From contig CALJDU010000048.1 of assembly GCA_938024995.1 (NCBI GenBank), positions 5,001 to 69,000 on the forward strand: a stretch of DNA of 64,000 nt, read 5' to 3'. Shown in pieces: positions 9,676-17,558 of this stretch (position 1 is its first letter; each line of letters starts with the position of its first letter). The position numbers were made by a program, and so were the translations under genes. The stretch is from an uncultured bacterium. Lineage in GTDB: Bacteria > Myxococcota_A > Polyangia > Polyangiales > Houyiibacteriaceae. The notes below the pieces were generated by a model. The model had not been told where the DNA came from, did no database searches, and was given only the letters and a program-made list of their open reading frames with translations.

Positions 9676-12600
9676 ATGAAGCGGCTCTTGGTCTCGGTTG
9701 TAGCGTGCGTCAGCGCTAGTCTCCTGAATGGTTGCATCGGGATGGAGGTCTCCGACGCGACGGAATCGCTCACGGAAGTCGAGGCGGCCGCCCCAGTCGA
9801 GATCGACGACGAGCGGCTCTTCGCAAACGTGCTCGCTGACGGTCGCGTTCGCTTCCGATCACGCGCTGGGTTTTGGGCGACGGTCTCACCTGACGACGGC
9901 GCGATCGCGCTGCGTCCGCTCACCGGCGACTACCGCGGCGCGTTGACCTTTGCGTCTATCGGTCGCGCCGGCGAGCCCCCGACCACGCCGACCGTGACCG
10001 CGCATCACGCGCAAGGCGCGGAGCTTCAGCTGACCCGTGGCGAGGTGCTCACCGAGTGGTACCGCAACGACACCCGCGGACTCGAACAAGGCTTCACGCT
10101 TAACGAGCGGCTACAGGGCGAAGGTGAAGTGCGCGTGGCGCTGAACGTCACCGGCGACCTGCGCCCGCGGCTCACCGCCGACTGGGTCGACTTCATGGTC
10201 GGTGACGGTCTCGCGCTGAGCTACAGCGGACTCGTTGTTCACGACGCCGATGGACGCGAGCTGTCTTCTTCGCTCCGTGTCGTCGGGCAGAACGTGGTGC
10301 TGGCGTTTGATGATGAGGGCGCGCGGTACCCAGTCGTGGTCGACCCGTGGGTCGCGGGGCCGATCCACATGCCAATCACGCTCGAGGAGCACAAGGTCGG
10401 CTTGTACATATCCGCGCACGGGCGCTTCGCCCAGGTCGAGGGGCTCACGCCACCGCCGCTTCGAAAGAAGGTTCCAGCGAGCGCGTACCGGGTGGTCTCC
10501 GGGGTGGTTGAACCGGGTCCGCCGTACGTCGAACGAGCCGCGGAGCCGCGGTTCCATCTCTCGGTCTTCGACGATCGCGTTGGTGACGCAGCGGTGTTCA
10601 TTCGCGGTGGCACGGAGCTCACCCTGCCTGCGCGCACCAGCGCCTCGATCGGCCGGACGGAAGGTTGGTGGCCTGTTCCTCGGTCCACGACCTCGAACTC
10701 GTTTGTGGTCGGCCCAGCCTCGAGTCACGGCTTGCGTGGACAAGTCGGGGCCACGTCGACCCGGATCGCGTTCGGCGACCCACTACCAAGCCCGGGCCAG
10801 CTCTCCCTCTACACCTACTCCGACGCTCCTTTCTCGACTGCACGGGTAGATCTCAGCGGCGCGGCGACGGGTTCTCCCGTCACCCCACCTGCGCCCGATC
10901 CGCGCACTGCATTCGGTCAAGCCATCGCGATGGTGAACGACTACCTCGTGTACGCTCAATCCGGCATGTCCGTGTTCCAGCGGAGCGGTTCGTCATGGAC
11001 GTTGGAACGGTCGCTCATCGGCTCAGCTGTTGGCACCTCGGAGATCAACCGAGAAGTCACACGTGTGCAGGTCAACGACGCTGGGGTCGTTGTGCTGGGA
11101 GGCTGGCACGAGTTCGCTGTTTCGGAGCTTCCAGTCGTGCTCTCCACCTCAACCGTCCCGCGGGTCGACCTCGGACCGGCGAGCTTACCTGCAGGGTTTG
11201 GCTATACCGTTGATATCTCGGAGACACACGCCGTCGCGAGCTCTGCGGTCGATCAGTATGTCTACGCTCTGTCGGATCTGTCGGAGACGATCGTCTCGCC
11301 CCCAGTCGCCCCCACGATGGTGTTCGGACACGGACGAGGTATCGGCGCCGGTGATGGCTTCGTCATCATCGGGGACCACCTCTTCTCCTCAGGAACAGCC
11401 GCGCGTGTCGGACGCGTCCACTTCATGTTCGTCGCAGGAGACGCCGACGGCGACGGACTCACGGACGACGTCGACCCGGACGACGACAACGACGGCGTGC
11501 TCGACGGAGCCGACAGCGACCCGCTCGATCCCGATCTCTGCCGCGACCTCGACGCGGACACCTGCGACGACTGCGCGATCGGCACGGATGACTACGGTCT
11601 GATGTCGGACGCGACGCCCAACAACGATGGCCTCGACACCGACATGGACGGCATCTGCGACGCCGGCGATGTCGACGATGATAACGATGGCGTGACCGAT
11701 ACCGCCGACGCCGACCCGCTCGACCCTGACATCTGCCGCGACGTCGACATGGACACCTGCGATGACTGTTCGATCGGCACCGACGACTTTGGACCCTCCA
11801 GCGACGCGACGCCGAACAACGACGGCGCGGACAGTGACGGCGACGGGATCTGCGACGCCGCGAGCTCGGGGTGCATGAACGACGCGGACTGTCCCGGTAC
11901 GTTTTGCGTGGTCAGCGCGGGGGTGTGTTGCGACACGGCGTGCGCGGGCATGTGCGAGGCGTGCGAGATGCGCGACACCGGACTGGCGGACGGAACGTGC
12001 GGACCGGTGTTGCCGGGCACCGGTGGCGACATGGACGCGGACGGCGTCACCGACAACGACGAGCTCTGTGTCGCCATGACCGACCCGACCCGCCCAGACA
12101 CCGACAGCGACGGGCTGAGCGATCTGGTCGAGACCAACGGCGGACTGTTCGTCGACACGGACGGCGACAGCGACGTCGATGGCCGCGACACCGACAGCGA
12201 CGACGACACTGTGCGTGATGACGACGAAGGCGGCGTGACGGATTTCGACGGCGATGGGACGCCGAACTTCCGCGACGAAGACGACGACGGCGACGGCATC
12301 CTGACCGCGACTGAGCAAGCGGACCGAATGCTCCCGGCGGCACAGGAGGACATGAACGGCGAGCCCGCCTATCGCGACATCGACGCCGACGGCGACGGAG
12401 TCAACGACAACGACGAGTGTCCGACGCGTCCCTGCGTCGACAGCGACATGGATTCCGCGCCCGACTATCTCGACGCCGGCACGTGCGGGAACAACATCCA
12501 GGAGCCGGGCGAGCAATGCGACGTTGGACCGATGAACGGAGTTCCCGGAAGCGGCTGCACGATCGACTGCATGGACACGCCGACCGCGTTCTGCGGCGAC

Positions 12601-13137
12601 GGCGTGGTGGACAGCGGTGAAGAGTGCGACCACGGCGCGATGAACGGCGTCATGTGGAGCGGTTGCGCGAGCGATTGCACGAACGCGTCGCGATGCGGCG
12701 ACGGGGTGGTGCAGCCGCCAGAGGAGTGCGACCACGGCGCGAACAACGGGACGAACGTTCCTGGCCCGTCGGGCCTGATCTGCTTGAGCGACTGCACGAA
12801 CACCATCAGCAGTACCTGCGGCGACGGCATCGTCGACCCCGGTGAAGCGTGCGACCTCGGCGCGATGAACGGCGCGCCTGGGAGCACCTGCAGCGGCTTT
12901 TGTCGAAACGTCACGCCCTCGACCTCCTGGTGCGGTGACGGCGTCGTCGATCCGGGCGAAGAGTGCGACCTCGGGATGCAGAACGGCGTCGCCGGCAGCG
13001 CGTGCACGGGTCGCTGCGAGAACGTCGTGAGCTCGAGCGGCCCATGCAGCGTCAGCGCGCCGGGAGGTGACCGCTCGTCTCCGACGTTCGCGCTCTTGTG
13101 CTTCGTGGCTCTCGTCCTGCGTCGCCGACGGGCCTGA
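9676..13137 (+). CDS. Surface protein with thrombospondin-3 and Cys-rich repeats and MYXO-CTERM tail
   Basis: About 1153 residues from the ATG before KRLLVSVVACVSASLLNGC, which looks like a lipoprotein signal. The N-terminal ~570 residues are beta-rich. From ~590 come many calcium-binding Asp-rich repeats (DADGDGLTDDVDPDDDNDG type, thrombospondin type 3-like). Then follow at least five Cys-rich repeats of the form CGDGVVDSGEECDHG (DUF4215/Myxococcus Cys-rich type). The last residues are GPCSVSAPGG, a hydrophobic helix and a final RRRRA, which is the MYXO-CTERM pattern (Cys-Ser, helix, Arg cluster) processed by a rhombosortase/myxosortase-type CPBP protease in this phylum. I infer a large cell-surface protein rigidified by calcium. 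Having both an N-terminal lipobox and a C-terminal sorting tail is unusual; the lipobox Cys could instead be an ordinary signal-peptide residue. Confidence 0.88.
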   Translation: MKRLLVSVVACVSASLLNGCIGMEVSDATESLTEVEAAAPVEIDDERLFANVLADGRVRFRSRAGFWATVSPDDGAIALRPLTGDYRGALTFASIGRAGEPPTTPTVTAHHAQGAELQLTRGEVLTEWYRNDTRGLEQGFTLNERLQGEGEVRVALNVTGDLRPRLTADWVDFMVGDGLALSYSGLVVHDADGRELSSSLRVVGQNVVLAFDDEGARYPVVVDPWVAGPIHMPITLEEHKVGLYISAHGRFAQVEGLTPPPLRKKVPASAYRVVSGVVEPGPPYVERAAEPRFHLSVFDDRVGDAAVFIRGGTELTLPARTSASIGRTEGWWPVPRSTTSNSFVVGPASSHGLRGQVGATSTRIAFGDPLPSPGQLSLYTYSDAPFSTARVDLSGAATGSPVTPPAPDPRTAFGQAIAMVNDYLVYAQSGMSVFQRSGSSWTLERSLIGSAVGTSEINREVTRVQVNDAGVVVLGGWHEFAVSELPVVLSTSTVPRVDLGPASLPAGFGYTVDISETHAVASSAVDQYVYALSDLSETIVSPPVAPTMVFGHGRGIGAGDGFVIIGDHLFSSGTAARVGRVHFMFVAGDADGDGLTDDVDPDDDNDGVLDGADSDPLDPDLCRDLDADTCDDCAIGTDDYGLMSDATPNNDGLDTDMDGICDAGDVDDDNDGVTDTADADPLDPDICRDVDMDTCDDCSIGTDDFGPSSDATPNNDGADSDGDGICDAASSGCMNDADCPGTFCVVSAGVCCDTACAGMCEACEMRDTGLADGTCGPVLPGTGGDMDADGVTDNDELCVAMTDPTRPDTDSDGLSDLVETNGGLFVDTDGDSDVDGRDTDSDDDTVRDDDEGGVTDFDGDGTPNFRDEDDDGDGILTATEQADRMLPAAQEDMNGEPAYRDIDADGDGVNDNDECPTRPCVDSDMDSAPDYLDAGTCGNNIQEPGEQCDVGPMNGVPGSGCTIDCMDTPTAFCGDGVVDSGEECDHGAMNGVMWSGCASDCTNASRCGDGVVQPPEECDHGANNGTNVPGPSGLICLSDCTNTISSTCGDGIVDPGEACDLGAMNGAPGSTCSGFCRNVTPSTSWCGDGVVDPGEECDLGMQNGVAGSACTGRCENVVSSSGPCSVSAPGGDRSSPTFALLCFVALVLRRRRA

Positions 13138-13262
13138 CGCTCGCGCGAAACGCTCGGGGCGCGGGGTGAGGAGCTGTATCTCTGGACAAAAGGGGAACAC
13201 GTCGGTCGCTGCCGTGCGCCAAGAGTTGCCCTGGGGCGCGGTTTCCCTTCATGCTGCGGACC

Positions 13263-13616
13263 ATGAAACGCTCTCTCTTCACTTTGCTGCTCTCCCTTTG
13301 CTGCTTCGCCTTCGTGGGCTGCGGCGATGACGACACCGGTACCGAGGACACCGGAACCGACACCGCCGTCGCCGAAGACACCGCCGTCGCCGAGGACACC
13401 GCCGTCGCCGAGGACACCGCGGTCGCGGAAGACACCGCGGTCGCTGAGGACACCGCGCCGATGACCTGCGACGAGGACATGGAGCCGTGCTGCTGCGAGG
13501 GCCCGATCATCGATGTCGCGGAGTGCGTGGGCGGAGTCTGGACCTGTCCCGGCGCGAGCATGATGTACCCCGTCGAGGAGTGCATGATCGTCGACGGCGA
13601 CGGCATCTGCGACTGA
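13263..13616 (+). CDS. Small lipoprotein with (VAEDTA)n tether
   Basis: 117 residues. Signal MKRSLFTLLLSLCCFAFVGC gives a lipobox FVGC, followed by GDDD. Next is a tether of about six tandem AEDTAV hexapeptides, encoded by near-identical 18-bp DNA repeats. A compact Cys-rich domain follows (CDEDMEPCCCEGPIIDV, then GGVWTCPG). An in-frame ATG four codons upstream is possible, but the Lys-Arg-led signal argues for 13263. Asp at +2 to +4 after the lipid Cys might favour inner-membrane retention under the E. coli rule, though that rule is not known to hold in myxobacteria. The Cys-rich domain is unrecognised. Confidence 0.82.
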   Translation: MKRSLFTLLLSLCCFAFVGCGDDDTGTEDTGTDTAVAEDTAVAEDTAVAEDTAVAEDTAVAEDTAPMTCDEDMEPCCCEGPIIDVAECVGGVWTCPGASMMYPVEECMIVDGDGICD

Positions 13617-13647
13617 GCCTGGATCCGCTGAACAGAATCGAGAACCG

Positions 13648-14181
13648 GTGAGAGAGCTCGACGTGATCGCGGCGCAGCTCGGACGTGCGCCACGCGCAAA
13701 GTCCGCTGTCGCGGCGCGTTGTAAACTCGCGCTGCCGATCGTCGTGGAGGTCCCGCCGGTCCTTGAACACGGGGAGCCCTTCCCGACGCGCTTCTGGCTC
13801 TCCTGCCCGCTCGCGCATCGCCGGATCGCCCGCCTCGAAGCAGACGGCGGCGTGAAGCAGTTTGAGGAGCGCCGCAAGACCGATCCGGCGTTCAGCAAAG
13901 AGGTCGCGGAGACCCACGCCCGTTACGAGCGAGAGCGCGACGCCTTGATCGAAGGCGATCCAAAGCATCGGCCGCGTGGCGGAGTGGGCGGCTCAAACGG
14001 GGGCGTGAAGTGTCTCCACGCGCATTTTGCCGACGCCGCGGCGGGCAACACCAACCCGATCGGGAGAGAGGTCGCGGACGCGATCGGCCCGCTCATTTGT
14101 GCAACGCCGTGTGTTCACGAGCGCGATGAAGCCGTCGTGAAGAACAGCGCCTGGCGCGAACCGCCGCGGGACGACGGTTAG
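13648..14181 (+). CDS. DUF501 family protein
   Basis: 177 residues from a GTG start. It shows the hallmarks of the DUF501 family: an early region ending in FPTRFWLSCPLAHRRIARLE, then a central Arg/Glu helix, then GGVGGSNGGVKCLHAHFA followed by AAGNTNPIGREVA. The conserved Cys and His residues in the CPLAH and KCLHAH motifs look like a metal or active site. Biochemical function is not established for the family; in actinobacteria it often sits near ppx and enolase genes. There is no signal peptide, so it is cytosolic. A GTG at 14224 starts the next gene 42 bases downstream. Confidence 0.85.
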   Translation: MRELDVIAAQLGRAPRAKSAVAARCKLALPIVVEVPPVLEHGEPFPTRFWLSCPLAHRRIARLEADGGVKQFEERRKTDPAFSKEVAETHARYERERDALIEGDPKHRPRGGVGGSNGGVKCLHAHFADAAAGNTNPIGREVADAIGPLICATPCVHERDEAVVKNSAWREPPRDDG

Positions 14182-14223
14182 CTCCCTGTTGACCCTGACC
14201 CGCTCTCCTCGCAGAGTGGGCGC

Positions 14224-14712
14224 GTGAGCGAATCAGACAGCGCCGCCCTGCCCGCGAACCTCAACAGCGGCAACGATGACCGCGCCCGCGGCAACATGTG
14301 GTCGCGGGTGACGTGGTTCATCCTCTTCGCGACCCCGCTTGCCGTGATGATCACCGCCGCGTTCCTCACGCCGGATCCACAAGGCCACGGGACGCATACC
14401 CAGCTCGGGCTGCCGCCGTGCGGGTTCCTCGTCTACACCGGCATCCCGTGTCCCGGGTGCGGCCTCACGACTTCGTTCACGAACATGATCCGCGGCAACT
14501 TCACGCAAGCCACGATGGCGAACGCGTTTGGCGTCCCGCTCTTTTTGGTCAGCTTCTTCACCATCCCGATCGCGTTCGTTGGGCTAGTGAAGAACTTACC
14601 GGTCGTCGACACGCTCGATCGCTTGCAGTTCGAGAAGGTCGCGATCCTGCTCGCGCTCACGTCGATCGTCGTTTGGACGATCCGTGTCGGCGCCATGTGG
14701 CTCACCGCCTAG
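14224..14712 (+). CDS. DUF2752 membrane protein
   Basis: 162 residues, GTG start. A hydrophilic N-terminus precedes three or four membrane helices. The DUF2752 signature lies between the first two helices: PPCGFLVYTGIPCPGCGLTT, a Cys-Gly pair followed by CPGCGLT. Family members are small integral membrane proteins of unknown function with this conserved Cys motif, possibly a metal or redox site. No clear ribosome binding site precedes the GTG. It lies between the DUF501 gene and a collagen-like lipoprotein gene, with separate promoters possible. Confidence 0.87.
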   Translation: MSESDSAALPANLNSGNDDRARGNMWSRVTWFILFATPLAVMITAAFLTPDPQGHGTHTQLGLPPCGFLVYTGIPCPGCGLTTSFTNMIRGNFTQATMANAFGVPLFLVSFFTIPIAFVGLVKNLPVVDTLDRLQFEKVAILLALTSIVVWTIRVGAMWLTA

Positions 14713-14801
14713 CGCCACGTCGGCCGATCTCCTCCATTTGCGCGACGACAAAACGCGCCGCTTCGAAGACGATCCGACCTCAGGAATTCTTGGAGGTCCG
14801 A

Positions 14802-15776
14802 ATGAAGATGAAGTGGTTGACGTTGGGCGTCGTGATGTTCGCGATGGCATGTGGTGGCGGCGGTGAAGACGGCGAGATGGGCGCGATGGGCGTCCCCGGC
14901 GAGATGGGCGAAATGGGCGAGATGGGAACCATGGGCATCCCCGGTGAACCTGGCGCTCCCGGTGAACCCGGTGCCCCTGGCGAGCCTGGCGCTCCCGGCG
15001 AAACCGGACCTCCTGGAACCCCTGGCGTCTCCTGTTGGGATCTCGACTCAAGCGGCACCTGCGACGTCGCAACCGAAGACATGACCGCAGACGGCGCGTG
15101 CACCGTCGCGGACTGTCGAGGCGCCGACGGTGCTCCAGGTGAGCCTGGCGCTCCCGGTGCTCCTGGTGAGCCCGGCGCTCCCGGTGCCCCCGGTGTGGCA
15201 GGAGCTCCAGGTGAGCCTGGTGCGCCGGGCGCGCCGGGTGAACCGGGTCCTCCCGGCGAGACCGGACCTGCGGGTCCAGCCGGAGCCGGCGCGGGCACGT
15301 TCACGATGCAGATCTCCGCGATCACCTGCGCTCCGCAGGGAGGCGTCGCCGGTGACACCGCGAGCTGCAGCGGCGGCGGCATGGTCCGCACCAACGGAGA
15401 CTCGCAGTTCCCGTGCTTGGTTCGCGGTACCGCGGCGCGCACGACCTACGTGTGTGATCTTCGTTTGCCGAGCGGCGCGCAGATCAACTCCGTCGACCTC
15501 AACATGAGCGATGGCACCGCGACGGGTTACGTCGAAGGCGCGATCTGGCGAACCACCGCGACCAGCTTCGGTCCGAGCGCGGTGAGCCCGACCTTCGGCA
15601 ACCGCTGGCAGACCAGCGGCGTCGCGGACATTCGCCGCTTCACGTCGTTCCCGCTCTACCTCGCGTCCGACGCGCCGCACACGATCGACGGGAGGTTCCG
15701 GTACACGATCGGCTTCGCCCTCGAAGGGACGGGGACAAGCGTTCTTGGCGCGAGCGTGCGCTACACGATCGAGTAG
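14802..15776 (+). CDS. Collagen-like (Gly-X-Y) lipoprotein
   Basis: 324 residues. The ATG is preceded by TGGAGG at proper distance. Signal MKMKWLTLGVVMFAMAC gives a lipobox AMAC followed by Gly residues. Two uninterrupted Gly-X-Y tracts follow, with triplets rich in GEM/GEP/GAP: one at roughly residues 23-76 and one at ~112-168. A Cys-containing insert separates them (CWDLDSSGTCDVATED, then DGACTVADC). The C-terminal ~150 residues form a beta-rich domain (GTFTMQISAITC onward). Gly-X-Y runs of this length normally form trimeric triple helices, so this is likely a surface-tethered trimeric stalk with a C-terminal head. A strong terminator follows ~25 bases after the stop. Confidence 0.9.
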   Translation: MKMKWLTLGVVMFAMACGGGGEDGEMGAMGVPGEMGEMGEMGTMGIPGEPGAPGEPGAPGEPGAPGETGPPGTPGVSCWDLDSSGTCDVATEDMTADGACTVADCRGADGAPGEPGAPGAPGEPGAPGAPGVAGAPGEPGAPGAPGEPGPPGETGPAGPAGAGAGTFTMQISAITCAPQGGVAGDTASCSGGGMVRTNGDSQFPCLVRGTAARTTYVCDLRLPSGAQINSVDLNMSDGTATGYVEGAIWRTTATSFGPSAVSPTFGNRWQTSGVADIRRFTSFPLYLASDAPHTIDGRFRYTIGFALEGTGTSVLGASVRYTIE

Positions 15777-15800
15777 CTCTCAAGCGAGCTGGTTAAACAG

Positions 15801-15837
15801 AAACGAGCGAGCTCCGGCTGGAGCGCGCTCGTTTTTT
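15801..15837 (+). terminator. Intrinsic terminator of the collagen-like gene
   Basis: A 14-bp stem with one mismatch (AACGAGCGAGCTCC against GGAGCGCGCTCGTT) has a 4-base loop and runs straight into a T-rich tail. It is 24 bases beyond the collagen-like stop codon. Confidence 0.88.
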
Positions 15838-15843
15838 GTTTTG

Positions 15844-16029
15844 GGAGTCTGAGTCGCAGACTCCTCTCGCCTTCGGCGATTCACCTCAACGATCGCTTCG
15901 CTCTGCTGCGCGACCGTTCCGCTGCGCTCCACTACGCCAAGAGCGTTCTTGCTTCATGCTCGCTGGAGGTCCCCACGAGACTTTGAGGCGGGTGCTCCAT
16001 TGTGGCTTGGTTCGTTAGTGCTCGCAGGC
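15844..16029 (+). repeat. Dispersed hairpin-headed intergenic repeat, long copy 1
   Basis: This copy begins with the hairpin GGAGTCTGAGTCGCAGACTCC. A pyrimidine-rich segment follows (CTCTCGCCTTCGGCGATTCA), then CTTCGCTCTGCTGCGCGACC, and it ends with CTCGCAGGC. It is nearly the same over its whole ~185 bases as the copy at 17091-17274. The gene-free stretch 15777-16159 consists of the terminator, this copy and the short copy that follows; no protein-coding gene is supported here. Confidence 0.85.
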
Positions 16030-16043
16030 GTCTTCTGATTTCA

Positions 16044-16112
16044 GGGAGTCTCATCGGAGACTCCTCTCGCCTTCGGCGATTCACCTCAACGTTCGCTTCG
16101 CTCTGCTGCGCG
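16044..16112 (+). repeat. Dispersed hairpin-headed intergenic repeat, short copy 2
   Basis: The hairpin is GGAGTCTCATCGGAGACTCC. Both arms differ from copy 1 in a compensating way (stem ending TCTC/GAGA instead of TCTG/CAGA). The pyrimidine-rich body and CTTCGCTCTGCTGCGCG are shared with copy 1, then similarity ends. It lies just downstream of the stop of the minus-strand lipoprotein gene. Confidence 0.8.
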
Positions 16113-16159
16113 CGGCACTCCCTTCGGTCAGAGCTTCTGCGCGACGAGCGTTTGAGCGG

Positions 16160-16909
16160 TTACTCGGCGCGTGCGACCGCGGCGTCGGTGGCCACGAAGC
16201 GAAGTCCGTCGACGACCGCGCGGAGATGCGCTTCGCCCAGGAACGACCAGACCTGATAGACGCAGCCTTGTCCGGGCACGGTCACGGTCGCGGCCGCGAC
16301 ACCATCGCCGGTCTCGACGATCAGCGCGCCGCCGTCCGCGAAGCTCGGCGCGATAACGTCATCTTGAACTCCGTCTTCGATGCCCATCGCAGTGCCCGCG
16401 ATCCCGAAGGTCGCGTGGCCACAGTCTTCGCACATCTCGCCGTCTTCGGTGAGCCCGGGGGAACCTTCGCGGTCGAACTCGGCGGCCCAACCACCATCGA
16501 GGGCTTGCCCACGGATCCCCGTCGTCACCGCGGTCGTGGTCATCGGTGCGCACCAAGAACGATTCGCGGCGAGTTGCCACGCGGCGACCAGCGTATCGTT
16601 GGCCTCGACGGACTCGCTCTGCCACGGCGCCTGCGGGAGCGCGCGAAGCTCACGCGCGCTGGCGTCTACCACCATCGGCTCGGGCGTCGACTCCTCCGCC
16701 TGCTCACCCGAGAGCTCGAGATCCATCGCCATCAGCGCCGGAGCGTTGATACCGACCTCGTCCCCCTCGGGGTTCACGACCGCCTCAGTCTCGTTGGCCG
16801 CGAGCGGACTCGGAGTCGTCGCCGTGTTCGTCGTCGATGCGACGGATCCACAACCCATCGCCGCCATCGCGACGCTCGCCCACGCCGTCAGAAAAATCTT
16901 TTTGTCCAT
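16160..16909 (-). CDS. Hypothetical lipoprotein
   Basis: 249 residues. The start is set by GGGAGG six to eight bases before the ATG and by signal MDKKIFLTAWASVAMAAMGC, lipobox AAMGC. A Thr/Ala-rich tether follows, then a domain with SWCAPMTTTAVT, EDGEMCEDCGHATFG and GQGCVYQVWSF. The Cys residues may form disulphides. The domain is not recognised. Long open sequence upstream of this start is repeat-derived and was not included. It is flanked on both sides by the hairpin repeat family. Confidence 0.82.
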   Translation of the reverse strand: MDKKIFLTAWASVAMAAMGCGSVASTTNTATTPSPLAANETEAVVNPEGDEVGINAPALMAMDLELSGEQAEESTPEPMVVDASARELRALPQAPWQSESVEANDTLVAAWQLAANRSWCAPMTTTAVTTGIRGQALDGGWAAEFDREGSPGLTEDGEMCEDCGHATFGIAGTAMGIEDGVQDDVIAPSFADGGALIVETGDGVAAATVTVPGQGCVYQVWSFLGEAHLRAVVDGLRFVATDAAVARAE

Positions 16910-17000
16910 TTCGTCCTCCCGGGCCCGGTTCGCCCACCGAGCCCATGGGAACGTCGATACCGAATAGGCGGCCGACGACAAAAAAAGCTGCCTGCTTTTA

Positions 17001-17083
17001 GGGGTCTCTTCGAAGACCCTCTCTCCCTTCGGTCGATTCACCCAAACGTTCGCTTCGCTCTCTGCGCGACCATTCCGCTGCTG
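17001..17083 (+). repeat. Hairpin-headed intergenic repeat, copy 3
   Basis: The hairpin core is GGGTCTCTTCGAAGACCC, followed by the shared body TCCCTTCGGTCGATTCACCC and CGTTCGCTTCGCTC. Here the stem ends in GGGTC/GACCC rather than GGAGTC/GACTCC. The stretch 16910-17558 (about 650 bases) holds this and the next three copies and no supported gene. Confidence 0.8.
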
Positions 17084-17090
17084 TCTTTTT

Positions 17091-17274
17091 GGGGTCTGAG
17101 TCGCAGACCCTCGCGCCTTCGGCGCTTCACCCACCGTTCGCTTCGCTCTGCTGCGCGACCGTTCCGCTGCGCTCCACTACGCCAAGAGCGTTCTTGCTTC
17201 ATGCTTGCTGGAGGTCCCCACGAGACTTTGGGCGGGTGCTCCGTCGCGGCTTGGTTCGTTTGGTGCTCGCAGGC
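17091..17274 (+). repeat. Hairpin-headed intergenic repeat, long copy 4
   Basis: Full-length copy matching 15844-16029. The hairpin is GGGTCTGAGTCGCAGACCC, with paired changes in both arms relative to copy 1. The tail CTCCACTACGCCAAGAGCG, then TTGCTTCATGCT and GAGGTCCCCACGAGACTTTG, is nearly identical to copy 1. It is about 1.2 kb from copy 1, in the same orientation. Confidence 0.85.
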
Positions 17275-17281
17275 CGAAAGC

Positions 17282-17337
17282 AAACGCGAAGCGAGCTCAC
17301 GGGAGCGAAGCGAACGCTTTTGGGTGAATCGCGAAAG
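17282..17337 (-). repeat. Hairpin-repeat family, inverted partial copy 5
   Basis: GAGCGAAGCGAACG followed by TTTTGGGTGAATCGCGAA is the reverse complement of the TTCACCCAAACGTTCGCTTCGCTC body of copy 3. The hairpin head is missing. Confidence 0.7.
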
Positions 17338-17451
17338 CCAAGTAAGCCAAAGCGCCAGCAAGAACCCCCGAAGACGAAGGCCACTGTTGCTAGCCGCGCG
17401 AGTCCTTCGGAACCGAGTTCCCGGGAGTTCGCAAAGCCGCGTGCGCCGAAG

Positions 17452-17545
17452 GCAAACGCGAAGCGAGCTCACGGGAGCGAGATCTGAGCGAAGCGAACGT
17501 TTTGGGTGAATCGCGAAGCGAGAGGGTCTTCGAAAAAAGACCCTC
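17452..17545 (-). repeat. Hairpin-repeat family, inverted copy 6 with hairpin
   Basis: The element reads as the reverse complement of copy 3: GCGAAGCGAACGTTTTGGGT, then GAATCGCGAAGCGA, ending in a perfect hairpin GAGGGTCTT-CGAAAA-AAGACCCTC. It lies right after the der stop codon (minus strand), so the hairpin could also help 3'-end formation or RNA stability. There is no T-tract on the correct side. Confidence 0.75.
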
Positions 17546-17558
17546 AGAAAAAAAGAGC

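Noticed and set aside
11389..13200. Long reverse frame opposite the TSP3/Cys-rich gene
   Set aside because: Reverse complement of Asp codons gives Val-rich sequence; no domain or start signal.
14802..15776. Gly-X-Y tract as a phage tail-fibre gene
   Set aside because: A lipobox signal and no neighbouring phage genes; it is a cellular lipoprotein.
16977..17000. Hairpin AAAAGC/GCTTTT with T-run on the minus strand as a der terminator
   Set aside because: Only a six-base AT-rich stem and over 550 bases from the der stop; too weak to list.
17038..17472. Reverse-strand frame of ~144 codons across the hairpin repeats
   Set aside because: It is wholly made of repeat sequence and changes with each repeat copy; no ribosome binding site.
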